From: Allomuricauda sp. CAU 1633
GTDB lineage: Bacteria > Bacteroidota > Bacteroidia > Flavobacteriales > Flavobacteriaceae
DNA: 64,000 nucleotides
Direction of reading: 5' to 3'
Assembly (NCBI RefSeq): GCF_017313225.1
Contig: NZ_JAFLNE010000002.1
Coordinates: 955,499 to 1,019,498 of the forward strand
The notes beneath the pieces are model-generated. The model was not told the DNA's origin. It saw only the letters and a program-made list of their open reading frames with translations, and searched no databases. The position numbers were made by a program, and so were the translations under genes. The first letter of the stretch is position 1. Each line of letters opens with the position of its first letter. Positions 28,383-35,991 of the stretch are shown piece after piece.

Positions 28383-28757
28383 CTATAAAGGACTAAAAGA
28401 TTTGTTTTGTGTTGCTACAAAACCGCAATCCTAAGATTGCATCTGTTGCCCTTTAGACGTTTACTCTGCACTATCCATTCGGTTTTGCAACCCAACTTTA
28501 TCCTGCAAAGTGTCCTGATAATTTCCTAAATCTTATCAAAACGGGAAATTGCTCTCCCATCCGCACATAAAATTTACGAACTCTCCTTGAGACTCCGCCG
28601 AAGCGTCTTCCCAATTTGAAATTCCTTTTGTGATCAGTAGTGTTACCAATTCAAAGGGAAATTTTCAGTTTTTAAAGAACGTCAACTCTAAAACCGAAAC
28701 ATGGACTTGACTTTCATCATTTTCATATTTCTTCTACTAAAGTACTTTAAAGAACGA
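28338..28757 (-). ncRNA. Candidate structured non-coding RNA, about 415 nt, class not recognised
   Basis: The 640-bp gap between rplS and icd contains no credible protein gene but a bounded transcription unit on the minus strand. There is a TTG-18-TAnnnTTTG promoter (28764-28793), then about 415 nt with strong pairings, then an 11-bp terminator. Helices seen: 28608-28620 with 28650-28660 (11 bp with a 2-nt bulge); 28590-28593 with 28605-28608, capped by GC-TTCG-GC; 28411-28425 with 28480-28491 (12 bp with a 3-nt bulge); 28425-28430 with 28435-28440; 28543-28546 with 28555-28558; 28516-28521 with 28533-28538. The segment GATAA (28517-28521) could pair instead with 28498-28502. I looked for and did not find the conserved cores of RNase P RNA, tmRNA or SRP RNA. 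A 6S-like or lineage-specific RNA is possible. Two GTTCTTTAAA boxes near the 5' end resemble boxA antitermination sites. Confidence 0.55.
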
Positions 28758-28763
28758 GAAAAA

Positions 28764-28793
28764 CAAATTTTATAATCGATTAAAAATCAACAA
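28764..28793 (-). promoter_or_regulatory. Likely promoter of the RNA candidate (TTG-18-TAAAATTTG)
   Basis: On the minus strand TTG (28791-28793) is 18 nt from TAAAATTTG (28764-28772), one base longer than the TAnnTTTG consensus. It lies just downstream of the rplS terminator. Confidence 0.4.
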
Positions 28794-28824
28794 TATATGA
28801 ACCGGTGTTATTAACAATTGTTCA

Positions 28825-28853
28825 TAAAAAAAGCACCTTGGAAAAGGTGCTTT
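28825..28853 (-). terminator. Terminator of rplS
   Basis: The minus strand reads AAGCACCTT, a four-base loop, AAGGTGCTT and then a run of seven T. It lies 26 bp after the rplS stop codon and separates rplS from the RNA candidate. Confidence 0.9.
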
Positions 28854-28878
28854 CTTGTTTTTCTTTCGGGATGTTGAA

Positions 28879-29229
28879 TTACCCCCTAACTTCTTTGATT
28901 CGTGCCTTTTTACCGGTAAGACCTCTAAAGTAGAAGATTCTTGCTCTACGTACTTTACCTTTTTTGTTTACTTCAATTCGTTGCAATGCGGGCATGTTGA
29001 TTGGGAAGATTCTTTCTACCCCAACGGTACCGGACATTTTACGAATGGTGAACGTTTCTGTGGCTCCGCTACCTCTTCTTTGGATTACAACTCCTTTAAA
29101 GAACTGGGTACGGGTCTTTTCACCTTCCTTAATTTCATAGTACACAGTGATGGTGTCTCCTGATGAAAATTTTGGAAATTCTTTTTTTGGAACAAATTCG
29201 TCTTCAACAAATTTTATTAGGGATTCCAT
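28879..29229 (-). CDS. rplS: 50S ribosomal protein L19
   Basis: Large-subunit protein at the 30S-50S interface. 116 residues: 'FPKFSSGDTITVYYEIKEG', 'RTQFFKGVVIQRRGSGATET', 'FTIRKMSGTVGVERIFPIN' and 'KVRRARIFYFRGLTGKKARI' are diagnostic. It follows trmD as in many bacteria, but one small membrane gene intervenes and it has its own promoter and terminator. Confidence 0.97.
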   Translation of the reverse strand: MESLIKFVEDEFVPKKEFPKFSSGDTITVYYEIKEGEKTRTQFFKGVVIQRRGSGATETFTIRKMSGTVGVERIFPINMPALQRIEVNKKGKVRRARIFYFRGLTGKKARIKEVRG

Positions 29230-29296
29230 GGTTTAATTTTTAATGTTTAGCAAGACCAACTTTCACGTATCTCGTCAGAGGTTGATTTTGAGATTG

Positions 29297-29326
29297 CAAA
29301 AGTAATGCAATATTTAGAAATAGCAA
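29297..29326 (-). promoter_or_regulatory. Promoter of rplS (TTG-19-TACTTTTG)
   Basis: On the minus strand TTG (29324-29326) and TACTTTTG (29297-29304) are 19 nt apart, an exact match to the flavobacterial consensus. The predicted start gives a leader of about 60 nt before the rplS ATG. Confidence 0.6.
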
Positions 29327-29365
29327 GGTGTTTTTTGTTTTTTGAACACCTTAATCTTTGTGAGG

Positions 29366-29674
29366 TTATTTTTTTACCTGCTTCGCAGCGAATAATAACA
29401 ATCCAATGGCAAAGAGAACGTAGGGCAGAGGGTTTAAAATACTACCCAAGGCATTAGCTTTTACAATTGATTCAGGTCCGGTTTGTGCAGAGAACGTGGT
29501 CAAAAGTAAAGTGCCCAGGGAGAATATAATGGACAGCACACTACCTAGGAACATGAGTATTGTGCCCCAGTTCCGTTGTTTCGCAAGTAGGATTCCACTG
29601 GCCAATACAACAATAAGTTTTGCCAAAGAGGTCAAACCACCTCCAATCATATAGTACGCTTCGTAGTTTTCCAT
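29366..29674 (-). CDS. Small membrane protein of unknown function
   Basis: 102 residues with three hydrophobic segments (about 9-31, 36-60 and 76-97) joined by short loops, ending 'AAKQVKK' with positive charges inside. No family recognised. It begins 5 bp after the trmD stop and so belongs to the trmD operon, between trmD and rplS where other bacteria have no gene. Length, start codon and tight spacing support a real gene; no functional hint beyond membrane location. Confidence 0.65.
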   Translation of the reverse strand: MENYEAYYMIGGGLTSLAKLIVVLASGILLAKQRNWGTILMFLGSVLSIIFSLGTLLLTTFSAQTGPESIVKANALGSILNPLPYVLFAIGLLLFAAKQVKK

Positions 29675-29679
29675 TGAAT

Positions 29680-30354
29680 TTATTTTAAAAGGTCAGGTCT
29701 TCGTTTTTGGGTTCGTTCCAAGGCTTGCTCCTCGCGCCATTTTTCAATTTTTGGGAAGTCGCCACTCAACAAAATTTTTGGAACTTCCATTCCTTTGTAT
29801 TCCGAAGGGCGGGTATATACGGGCGGCGCCAATAAATTATCTTGAAAGGTATCGGTAAGTGCAGAAGTTTCGTCATTCAAAACCCCAGGAAGTAATCTGA
29901 TTACGGCATCGCACAAAACAGCAGCGGCCAATTCGCCTCCAGATAGTACATAATCCCCAATAGAAATCTCACGGGTCACATGCATATCCCGCACCCTTTG
30001 GTCCACACCTTTATAGTGTCCGCACAAAATAATAAGGTTTTCTTTCAGGGAAATTTGATTCGCTATACCTTGGTTGAGGGTTTCACCATCCGGGGTCATA
30101 TAAATGACTTCGTCATAGTTCCTTTCAGACTTCAGTTGAGAAATACACTTATCAATGGGCTCTATCATCATTACCATGCCGGCACCGCCGCCAAATTGGT
30201 AATCGTCCACCTGTTTATAGTTACCTGAGGTGTAATCCCTAAGGTTGTGCAGATGCACTTCAACCAAATCCTTTTCAATGGCTCGCTTTAAGATAGAAGC
30301 CTCAAATGGACTGGTCAAAAGTTCGGGCAGTACTGTGATGATGTCTATCCGCAT
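29680..30354 (-). CDS. trmD: tRNA (guanine-37-N1)-methyltransferase TrmD
   Basis: Methylates G37 next to the anticodon and prevents +1 frameshifts; dimeric trefoil-knot SPOUT enzyme. 224 residues. Seen: '[20 protein letters not shown]' at the start, '[20 protein letters not shown]' with 'FGGGAGMVM' near 55, '[12 protein letters not shown]' near 112, '[20 protein letters not shown]' near 130, and '[17 protein letters not shown]' near 178 containing the Asp/Arg tail of the active site. It sits 19 bp after a GNAT gene and 5 bp before a small membrane gene. Confidence 0.97.
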   Translation of the reverse strand: MRIDIITVLPELLTSPFEASILKRAIEKDLVEVHLHNLRDYTSGNYKQVDDYQFGGGAGMVMMIEPIDKCISQLKSERNYDEVIYMTPDGETLNQGIANQISLKENLIILCGHYKGVDQRVRDMHVTREISIGDYVLSGGELAAAVLCDAVIRLLPGVLNDETSALTDTFQDNLLAPPVYTRPSEYKGMEVPKILLSGDFPKIEKWREEQALERTQKRRPDLLK

Positions 30355-30373
30355 GGGTGTTGATGAAAAATGC

Positions 30374-30820
30374 TTAGGCTTTTGAATTTTTCCAAAAGTA
30401 GTGAATGTAGTCGGTATCTTTTTTCCAATCCAAACGCTCGTATAATTTTTGTGCGGGATTGTCCAATGCGGTTTCCAAAGCCAACCCCTTAAAATCCATT
30501 TCTTGACAGTGCAATTTAGCCTGATTCAACAATGCCTCCCCGACACCTTTCTTCCTAAATTTTGGGGAAACGTATAGGTCATTCAGAATATAAGAAGGCT
30601 GAAGGGATACGGATGAAAAGGTCTTGTATAATTGGGTAAATCCTGCGGGCTCTCCATTTTCCAGGGCAATGAAAATTACCGTTTCATTTTGTGAAAACCG
30701 CTCCTTTAAAAAATTCTGGGCGGCATTTAGGTCCGAAGTCTGCCCATAGAACACTCGGTACGCATCAAAAAGGGGCACAATGTGCTCTAAGTCTGAAAGG
30801 GTTGCCTTTTTGATGGTCAT
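30374..30820 (-). CDS. GNAT-family N-acetyltransferase
   Basis: 148 residues with a single GNAT fold. Acetyl-CoA loop: '[20 protein letters not shown]' near 78-97, in which R/Q-x2-G-x-G/A appears as 'RKKGVG'. Downstream '[20 protein letters not shown]' is the usual strand-helix after the loop. The N-terminus '[20 protein letters not shown]' is the standard entry of the fold. The substrate cannot be told. It lies in the leftward operon upstream of trmD, 41 bp after the coiled-coil gene. Confidence 0.88.
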   Translation of the reverse strand: MTIKKATLSDLEHIVPLFDAYRVFYGQTSDLNAAQNFLKERFSQNETVIFIALENGEPAGFTQLYKTFSSVSLQPSYILNDLYVSPKFRKKGVGEALLNQAKLHCQEMDFKGLALETALDNPAQKLYERLDWKKDTDYIHYFWKNSKA

Positions 30821-30861
30821 TGAGTCTGAATTTTAAAAGGCTCCCTTTCGGAAGCCTTGAC

Positions 30862-31467
30862 TTATTTTTTCTGCTTGTTCAATTCGTCCTGTAGCTGACG
30901 GCTTATTTTTTGCTCACGTTCTAAAGCCCGTCGCCTGTGCTGTTCATAATCCTGTTCTAGATCAGCCAAGGCTGTTTTCGCCTGTTGGGTCAAGAAATTA
31001 CTGTTCCTAAATCGATAAATAAAGAACAACAAGAACAACAAAAGCGCAAAAATAATAGACCACAAAATAAAGTTATAGGTTCCTTTACTGATCAAGGCTC
31101 CAAAAAAGGAAATACTGTCCTTTTCTTCGGTAACGGTATTCAATTTATTGGTGGTATCCTGCAATTTGGCATTGAGGTCCTCTATTTCAGCTTTGTTCGC
31201 CGTAATGGTCGCAGAAAGATCTTTTATGGATTCATAGGCCGTATTTATGGTATCAAAGATGTTGCTCTTTACTTCGTTTAGACTTGCGAGTCGTATTACC
31301 TCGTAGGGAACACCATTTCCAGATCTGTAATTGGTGGACTTCCGTTCCATGTCCTCAAACTGACCTTTTATGGTCATGTCCTGGTTTTCGTCGTTTTCCT
31401 CTTGTGCAAGGGATGAAAAGAAAGGTGCAAGTAGGGCTAATGCAATGAAAATTCGTAAATGCTTCAT
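30862..31467 (-). CDS. Exported coiled-coil protein with one membrane anchor
   Basis: 201 residues from the ATG at 31467 (the frame also has a TTG two codons earlier). Signal peptide about 1-21 ('IALALLAPFFSSLAQ'), then an acidic segment, a heptad-rich helix (about 80-122, 'LSATITANKAEIEDLNAKLQ'), a single membrane helix (about 132-152) and a charged C-terminal coiled coil (about 160-201). The bulk before the helix would be periplasmic and the tail cytoplasmic. Relatives beside trmD in Bacteroidota have, to my memory, been labelled as tRNA methyltransferases by neighbourhood, which nothing in this sequence supports. Function unknown. Confidence 0.75.
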   Translation of the reverse strand: MKHLRIFIALALLAPFFSSLAQEENDENQDMTIKGQFEDMERKSTNYRSGNGVPYEVIRLASLNEVKSNIFDTINTAYESIKDLSATITANKAEIEDLNAKLQDTTNKLNTVTEEKDSISFFGALISKGTYNFILWSIIFALLLFLLFFIYRFRNSNFLTQQAKTALADLEQDYEQHRRRALEREQKISRQLQDELNKQKK

Positions 31468-31584
31468 AGTCAATATATTCTCGTAAATAATTTAGATTAA
31501 GGGTAAGGCGAAATTACACCAATAAACCTAAAATCAAAAGAAAAACCCATTTACTGGACTTGTGTTCCCGCTTTTCCCAAATCT

Positions 31585-33033
31585 TTAGTAATACGTATAA
31601 CGCCTAACCTTGGCAATATATTTCGCCAATCGGATGACTTGATGGGAATAACCATACTCATTATCATACCATATATATAGCACCACACTTTTTCCATCTG
31701 CCGAAACAATAGTGGCCTTACTGTCATAAATAGATGGAGCAGAGGTGCCCACAATGTCTGTGGAAACCAGCTCATTGCTCAGCGAATATTTTATCTGTTC
31801 CACTAAATCACCTTCCAAGGCATATTTCTTTAATATGGTATTGATACTTTCTTTAGAGGTCTTGTTCTTTACTTCCAAATGCAGAATGGCGAGTGAACCA
31901 TTGGGTACAGGTACCCGAATGGCATTGGAGGTCAGTTTTCCCTTCAGTGAGGGCAAAGCCTTGGCCACGGCTGTCCCAGCCCCGGTTTCTGTTACCACCA
32001 TGTTCAAGGCAGCGGCACGCCCCCTTCTGTATTTCTTGTGCATGTTGTCCACCAAATTTTGGTCATTGGTGTAGGCGTGGATAGTCTCCAAATGCCCTTT
32101 TTTTATACCGAGGGAATCCTCAATAACCTTTAGAATAGGAGTAATGGCATTTGTTGTACATGAAGCGGCAGAATAGATTTTGGTCTTATCTGGATCAAAT
32201 TCAGTATGATTGACACCGTGCACAATATTGGGAATTTCTTTTCCTGGAGCGGTAAGCAACACCTTACTGGCGCCTTTGGATTCCAAATGTCTGGAAAGTG
32301 CTTCTTTATCTCTAAACGCACCGGTATTGTCAATAACCAAGGCACTATAGATTCCATATTTGGAATAATCAATGTCCTCTGGTTTATCGGCGCTGATAAA
32401 TTTCACAGTGGTACCGTTTATGATCAAGGCTTGGTTTTTGGCATCCACATCCACAGTTCCCATAAATTGGCCATGGACAGAATCCGTTTTTAATAGCGCT
32501 GCTCGTTTTTCCAAGACTTCTTGGTTCAATTCTCCTCTGACTACCACCGCACGGAGTCGCAATTGACTTCCTCGCCCGGTCTTGGCCATGAGTTCCCGGG
32601 CCACCAACCGACCTATTCGCCCAAAACCATAAAGCACTACGTCTTTGGGTTTTATTTCCTTGGTTTGCTGGGCATCCTTCAGCTTATCCACAACAAAGGC
32701 CTTTACGTTAAGGTGATTGTTGTCGTCTGAATGGTATTCATAGGTGAGTTTGCCAATATCCAACTTGGCAGGGGGCAGGTTGATGTCATTTATGGCTCGT
32801 AAAATTTCAACGGAATCAAAAATGGAAATGGGCTTTTGCACAAATTCACCAGCGTATTCGTGTAGGTTGATGATGTCGCTGACATTTTTATCGATAATCT
32901 GGTTTTTAAAGAGGACCACTTCAATGGCTTTGTCGTACCAGAGATCACTGATAATTTTGATGAATTCGGTGGTTGCCTTTCGTCTATCTGCCTGAAAGGC
33001 AAGCTCTTTTTCATAGGATTTAATGTCTCCCAT
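31585..33033 (-). CDS. gap: Glyceraldehyde-3-phosphate dehydrogenase, long form with N-terminal extension
   Basis: Interconverts glyceraldehyde-3-phosphate and 1,3-bisphosphoglycerate. 482 residues against about 335 for the standard enzyme; the extra ~130 residues are all N-terminal and helical ('YEKELAFQADRRKATTEFIK'). Residues 136-142 GFGRIGR start the NAD(P) Rossmann fold; SCTTN at 291-295 carries catalytic Cys292; 'HLETIHAYTNDQNLVDNMHK' and 'RRGRAAALNMVVTETGAGTA' are the usual substrate loops; 'WYDNEYGYSHQVIRLAKYI' closes the fold. Long GAPDHs are known in Bacteroidota and some Gammaproteobacteria, next to a standard copy elsewhere; whether this one favours gluconeogenesis is unknown. It is followed by a ~110-bp gap before the coiled-coil gene. 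Confidence 0.94.
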   Translation of the reverse strand: MGDIKSYEKELAFQADRRKATTEFIKIISDLWYDKAIEVVLFKNQIIDKNVSDIINLHEYAGEFVQKPISIFDSVEILRAINDINLPPAKLDIGKLTYEYHSDDNNHLNVKAFVVDKLKDAQQTKEIKPKDVVLYGFGRIGRLVARELMAKTGRGSQLRLRAVVVRGELNQEVLEKRAALLKTDSVHGQFMGTVDVDAKNQALIINGTTVKFISADKPEDIDYSKYGIYSALVIDNTGAFRDKEALSRHLESKGASKVLLTAPGKEIPNIVHGVNHTEFDPDKTKIYSAASCTTNAITPILKVIEDSLGIKKGHLETIHAYTNDQNLVDNMHKKYRRGRAAALNMVVTETGAGTAVAKALPSLKGKLTSNAIRVPVPNGSLAILHLEVKNKTSKESINTILKKYALEGDLVEQIKYSLSNELVSTDIVGTSAPSIYDSKATIVSADGKSVVLYIWYDNEYGYSHQVIRLAKYIAKVRRYTYY

Positions 33034-33114
33034 AGTTGTTTGTTTGAATTTGTTTAGTTGTTGCAGGGGCTAAATTAGCTATTTTCAAACGTTTTCGTAA
33101 AAGAAATGAGGTAC

Positions 33115-33143
33115 AAAAAAAGCACCATTTTACAGGTGCTTTT
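33115..33143 (-). terminator. Terminator of the DegP-like protease gene
   Basis: The minus strand reads AAAGCACC, an 8-nt loop, GGTGCTTT and then further T. It lies 22 bp after the protease stop codon and separates it from the GAPDH gene. Confidence 0.85.
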
Positions 33144-33165
33144 AAGTGTGTTTTTGTCACTTTTA

Positions 33166-34554
33166 TTAGAAAATCATGTGCTCTTTTTCACCATTTTCAT
33201 TGATCATGGTAAAGCTGGTTCTGCCGTATTGAGAAACTTTTCCAAACTCTTTCTCGGCATCTTCAATATTATCCACATCAGTATCATTTACCTTAATGAT
33301 GACCTTGTTGCGTAAATCATATCGACTGTAGCGTTCTGGAACATCAATAATCTTCACACCATTTGAAACTCCAAACTTTTTCTTGTCCTCTTTGGAAAGG
33401 TTCTTTACCAAGAATCCTGTAGCGGGCAGAAGAACTGTATTTTGCTTTTTAAGGGTCACATTTTTGGTAATGTTTTCACCATCCCTATCTATGATTACCT
33501 TAACAACATCGCCAGGTCTTTTGGAGGAAAGATAGCCTGACAATTCGGAAAATTTGTGAACCGTAATATTATCCACTTGCTTAATGATATCGCCTTTCTG
33601 CAGATTTGCATCAGCAGCACCGGATTCCTCGGTCACGTCAGATACATACACCCCTTCCAAGTCATCAACGCCCAACTCGTTGGCCACATCGGGATTAAGG
33701 TCGCCTCCTCTGATACCCAAAAGTCCTTTTTGAACATTCCCATATTCCATAATGTCCTCTACCACTTTTTTAGCAGTATTGCTGGGTACGGCAAAAGCAT
33801 ACCCCACATAAGAACCGGTTTGAGAAGTTATTGCAGTATTGATTCCAATCAAGTCTCCATTGGTATTGACCAAGGCTCCGCCGCTATTGCCTGGATTTAC
33901 GGCGGCATCAGTCTGAATAAAGGATTGACTTCTACCCAAAGATCGTGCCTTGGCACTCACAATTCCTGCTGTAACGGTTGAGGTTAGGTTAAACGGGTTT
34001 CCAACGGCCAGTACCCATTCCCCGATTTTGGCATGGTCTGAATCTCCGAAAGCCAAGTACGGAAGGGCATCTTCAGCATCAATTTTCAACAAAGCGATAT
34101 CGGATTCGGAATCCGCTCCGATGACCTCAGCATCGTAGGTTTTGTTATTATTTAAGGTAACCTGTAATTGACTCGAGTTGACAATTACGTGGTTATTGGT
34201 CACAATATAACCGTCAGGGGAGATGATTACTCCAGACCCAGAGCCCACTTGAGGGGTTTGCTGGCGTTCAAATCCGTAGAAAAAATCGGAAAGGCTGCTT
34301 GAGCCTTTGCTGATGGTGAGGTTTTTTACGTGGACCACTGAATTTACCGTTTTTTCGGCGGCTAGGGTAAAATCAACCTCGTTGATGCCTGCACCTCTGG
34401 CAGAGGTAGGCAGATTACTTGTGGTCAGGAATGGACTTTCCTGTTCAAAGGTCACCACTTTATAGTTGTCTTTTTCAAAAAATAATTTGTAGGACCCCAG
34501 TGTAATTGCGCCTGCAAATACGGAGACTAGGAGCAAACTGGCTATTTTCTTCAT
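33166..34554 (-). CDS. DegP/HtrA-type periplasmic serine protease
   Basis: Envelope quality-control protease of the Do/HtrA family. 462 residues from the ATG at 34554 (an in-frame ATG seven codons upstream is less likely). An N-terminal hydrophobic segment (about 1-22, 'MKKIASLLLVSVFAGAIT') directs it to the periplasm or anchors it. The catalytic triad is complete: His in 'GYIVTNNHVI', Asp in 'SDIALLKID', Ser in 'VNPGNSGGAL'. A full PDZ domain follows (about 270-360, 'GLLGIRGGDLNPDVANELGV', 'KPGDVVKVIIDRDGE'), then a shorter second PDZ-like tail ending 'GEKEHMIF'. Regulation by envelope stress is known for the family but no control element is visible here. Confidence 0.94.
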   Translation of the reverse strand: MKKIASLLLVSVFAGAITLGSYKLFFEKDNYKVVTFEQESPFLTTSNLPTSARGAGINEVDFTLAAEKTVNSVVHVKNLTISKGSSSLSDFFYGFERQQTPQVGSGSGVIISPDGYIVTNNHVIVNSSQLQVTLNNNKTYDAEVIGADSESDIALLKIDAEDALPYLAFGDSDHAKIGEWVLAVGNPFNLTSTVTAGIVSAKARSLGRSQSFIQTDAAVNPGNSGGALVNTNGDLIGINTAITSQTGSYVGYAFAVPSNTAKKVVEDIMEYGNVQKGLLGIRGGDLNPDVANELGVDDLEGVYVSDVTEESGAADANLQKGDIIKQVDNITVHKFSELSGYLSSKRPGDVVKVIIDRDGENITKNVTLKKQNTVLLPATGFLVKNLSKEDKKKFGVSNGVKIIDVPERYSRYDLRNKVIIKVNDTDVDNIEDAEKEFGKVSQYGRTSFTMINENGEKEHMIF

Positions 34555-34663
34555 AATTCTGTATATTTTTAACATTTCGGTTCAACAAAATTAAAGGAAT
34601 TCATTTTTTCACTTTGTCGGTTTAACTCCCTTTTAACTGCAAAAATTTCCTTAAAGAATATGC

Positions 34664-34671
34664 TATTTTTG
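34664..34671 (+). promoter_or_regulatory. -7 box (TATTTTTG) of the dapF-GNAT-mltG operon
   Basis: TATTTTTG fits TAnnTTTG and ends 16 nt before the dapF ATG. The upstream TTG is not clear. The region is very AT-rich. Confidence 0.4.
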
Positions 34672-34687
34672 TTCCTTTGTAGGGATT

Positions 34688-35464
34688 ATGAAATTGCAGT
34701 TTTTTAAATATCAAGGAACAGGGAACGATTTTGTCATCATCGACAATCGCCAAGATATATTTCCCAAAAACAACACCAAACTTGTGGCGCAATTATGCGA
34801 CAGACGATTTGGAATAGGCGCGGATGGTTTGATTTTGTTGGAGAATGACAAAACTTCCGATTTTAAGATGGTCTACTACAATGCGGATGGAGGCGAAAGC
34901 TCCATGTGTGGCAACGGGGGTAGATGTTTGGTGGCCTTTGCGCATTACTTGAGGTTGATAGAAAATAAAACCACTTTTAATGCTGTGGATGGATTGCATG
35001 AAGCCACGATTGATGGCGATTTGGTCAACTTGAAGATGGTGGATGTGGATGAAATCCGCGAAAAAGCAGCCTATACTTTTTTGGATACAGGGTCTCCACA
35101 CCATGTGCAATTGGTTGAAGGATTGCAAAAGTTTGACGTTCACAGGGAAGGTGCAAAATTGCGCTATGGGCTGTACGGAAAAGCGGGAAGTAACATTAAC
35201 TTTGTAGAGCAACAGAATGTAGATACGTTTCAAGTGCGTACCTATGAAAGAGGTGTAGAGGATGAGACGTATTCTTGCGGGACCGGAGTTACGGCGGTGG
35301 CCATAGCCATGCATAAATCTGGAAAAACCCAATCCAATACCGTAAAAATCAGCACCCCTGGAGGGGATTTGTCCATCAGTTTTGAACAAAACAATGGGCA
35401 TTACACCAATATTTATTTAAAAGGACCAGCCATTCAGGTCTATAAAGGAGAGATAGCATGTTGA
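34688..35464 (+). CDS. dapF: Diaminopimelate epimerase
   Basis: Converts LL- to meso-diaminopimelate for lysine and peptidoglycan. 258 residues. Both catalytic cysteines are present: 'NADGGESSMCGNGGRCLVAF' near 67-86 and 'DETYSCGTGVTAVAIAM' near 196. 'KYQGTGNDFVIIDNR' opens the fold and 'PGGDLSISFEQ' closes it. It overlaps the next gene by 7 bp, so translation is probably coupled; dapA at 56.8 kb supplies an earlier step of the same pathway. Confidence 0.97.
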   Translation: MKLQFFKYQGTGNDFVIIDNRQDIFPKNNTKLVAQLCDRRFGIGADGLILLENDKTSDFKMVYYNADGGESSMCGNGGRCLVAFAHYLRLIENKTTFNAVDGLHEATIDGDLVNLKMVDVDEIREKAAYTFLDTGSPHHVQLVEGLQKFDVHREGAKLRYGLYGKAGSNINFVEQQNVDTFQVRTYERGVEDETYSCGTGVTAVAIAMHKSGKTQSNTVKISTPGGDLSISFEQNNGHYTNIYLKGPAIQVYKGEIAC

Positions 35465-35991
35465 ACCTAAAAGGAAAACAGGTGTATCTAAGGGCCTTGG
35501 AGCCCACTGACTTGGAATTTCTTTACCAATTGGAAAACGATACGTCCATTTGGGAGATCAGTGGCACCCTAAAACCCTATTCCAAAAAGGTACTTAAACT
35601 GTATTTGGAGAATGCGCATCGGGATATCTATGAGGTAAAACAATTGCGTTTGTGCATTTGCAATTCAGACGATACTTGTATCGGCTTGATTGATTTATTC
35701 GATTTTGACCCCAAACACGGAAGGGCTGGAATGGGCATTGTCATTGCCAATTCTGAGAATCGAAATAAAGGAGTGGGGGCAGAGGCCATGCAACTTTTAT
35801 GCAATTATGCGTTCTCTACTTTGAATCTACATCAACTCTTCGCCAATATTCTGGAAGAAAATAAGGCCAGTATCCATTTGTTTGAAAAAATGGGCTTTGA
35901 AAAAATTGGGGTGAAGAAAGAATGGATTCGGACCAGCAAAGGATTCAAGAATGAAATCATGTTTCAAAAGATAAATGCAAATGAATCTTAG
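35458..35991 (+). CDS. GNAT-family N-acetyltransferase (RimJ/RimL-like)
   Basis: 177 residues. It resembles acetyltransferase family 3: 'QVYLRALEPTDLEFLYQLEN' at the start, 'GRAGMGIVIANSENRNKGVG' (acetyl-CoA loop) near 93-112, 'YAFSTLNLHQLFANILEENK' and 'SIHLFEKMGFEKIGVKKEWI' near the end. Members acetylate protein N-termini, polyamines or small molecules; the target here is unknown. Overlaps dapF by 7 bp and mltG by 11-17 bp. Confidence 0.9.
   Translation: MLNLKGKQVYLRALEPTDLEFLYQLENDTSIWEISGTLKPYSKKVLKLYLENAHRDIYEVKQLRLCICNSDDTCIGLIDLFDFDPKHGRAGMGIVIANSENRNKGVGAEAMQLLCNYAFSTLNLHQLFANILEENKASIHLFEKMGFEKIGVKKEWIRTSKGFKNEIMFQKINANES

Noticed and set aside
28381..28760. RNase P RNA, tmRNA or SRP RNA in the rplS-icd gap
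   Set aside because: Size suggests the first two, but the highly conserved cores (e.g. GAGGAAAGTCC of RNase P, the tmRNA GGGGCTGATTCTGG start and TTCGA arm, the SRP GGTCAGGTCCGGAAGGAAGC loop) are not present on either strand.
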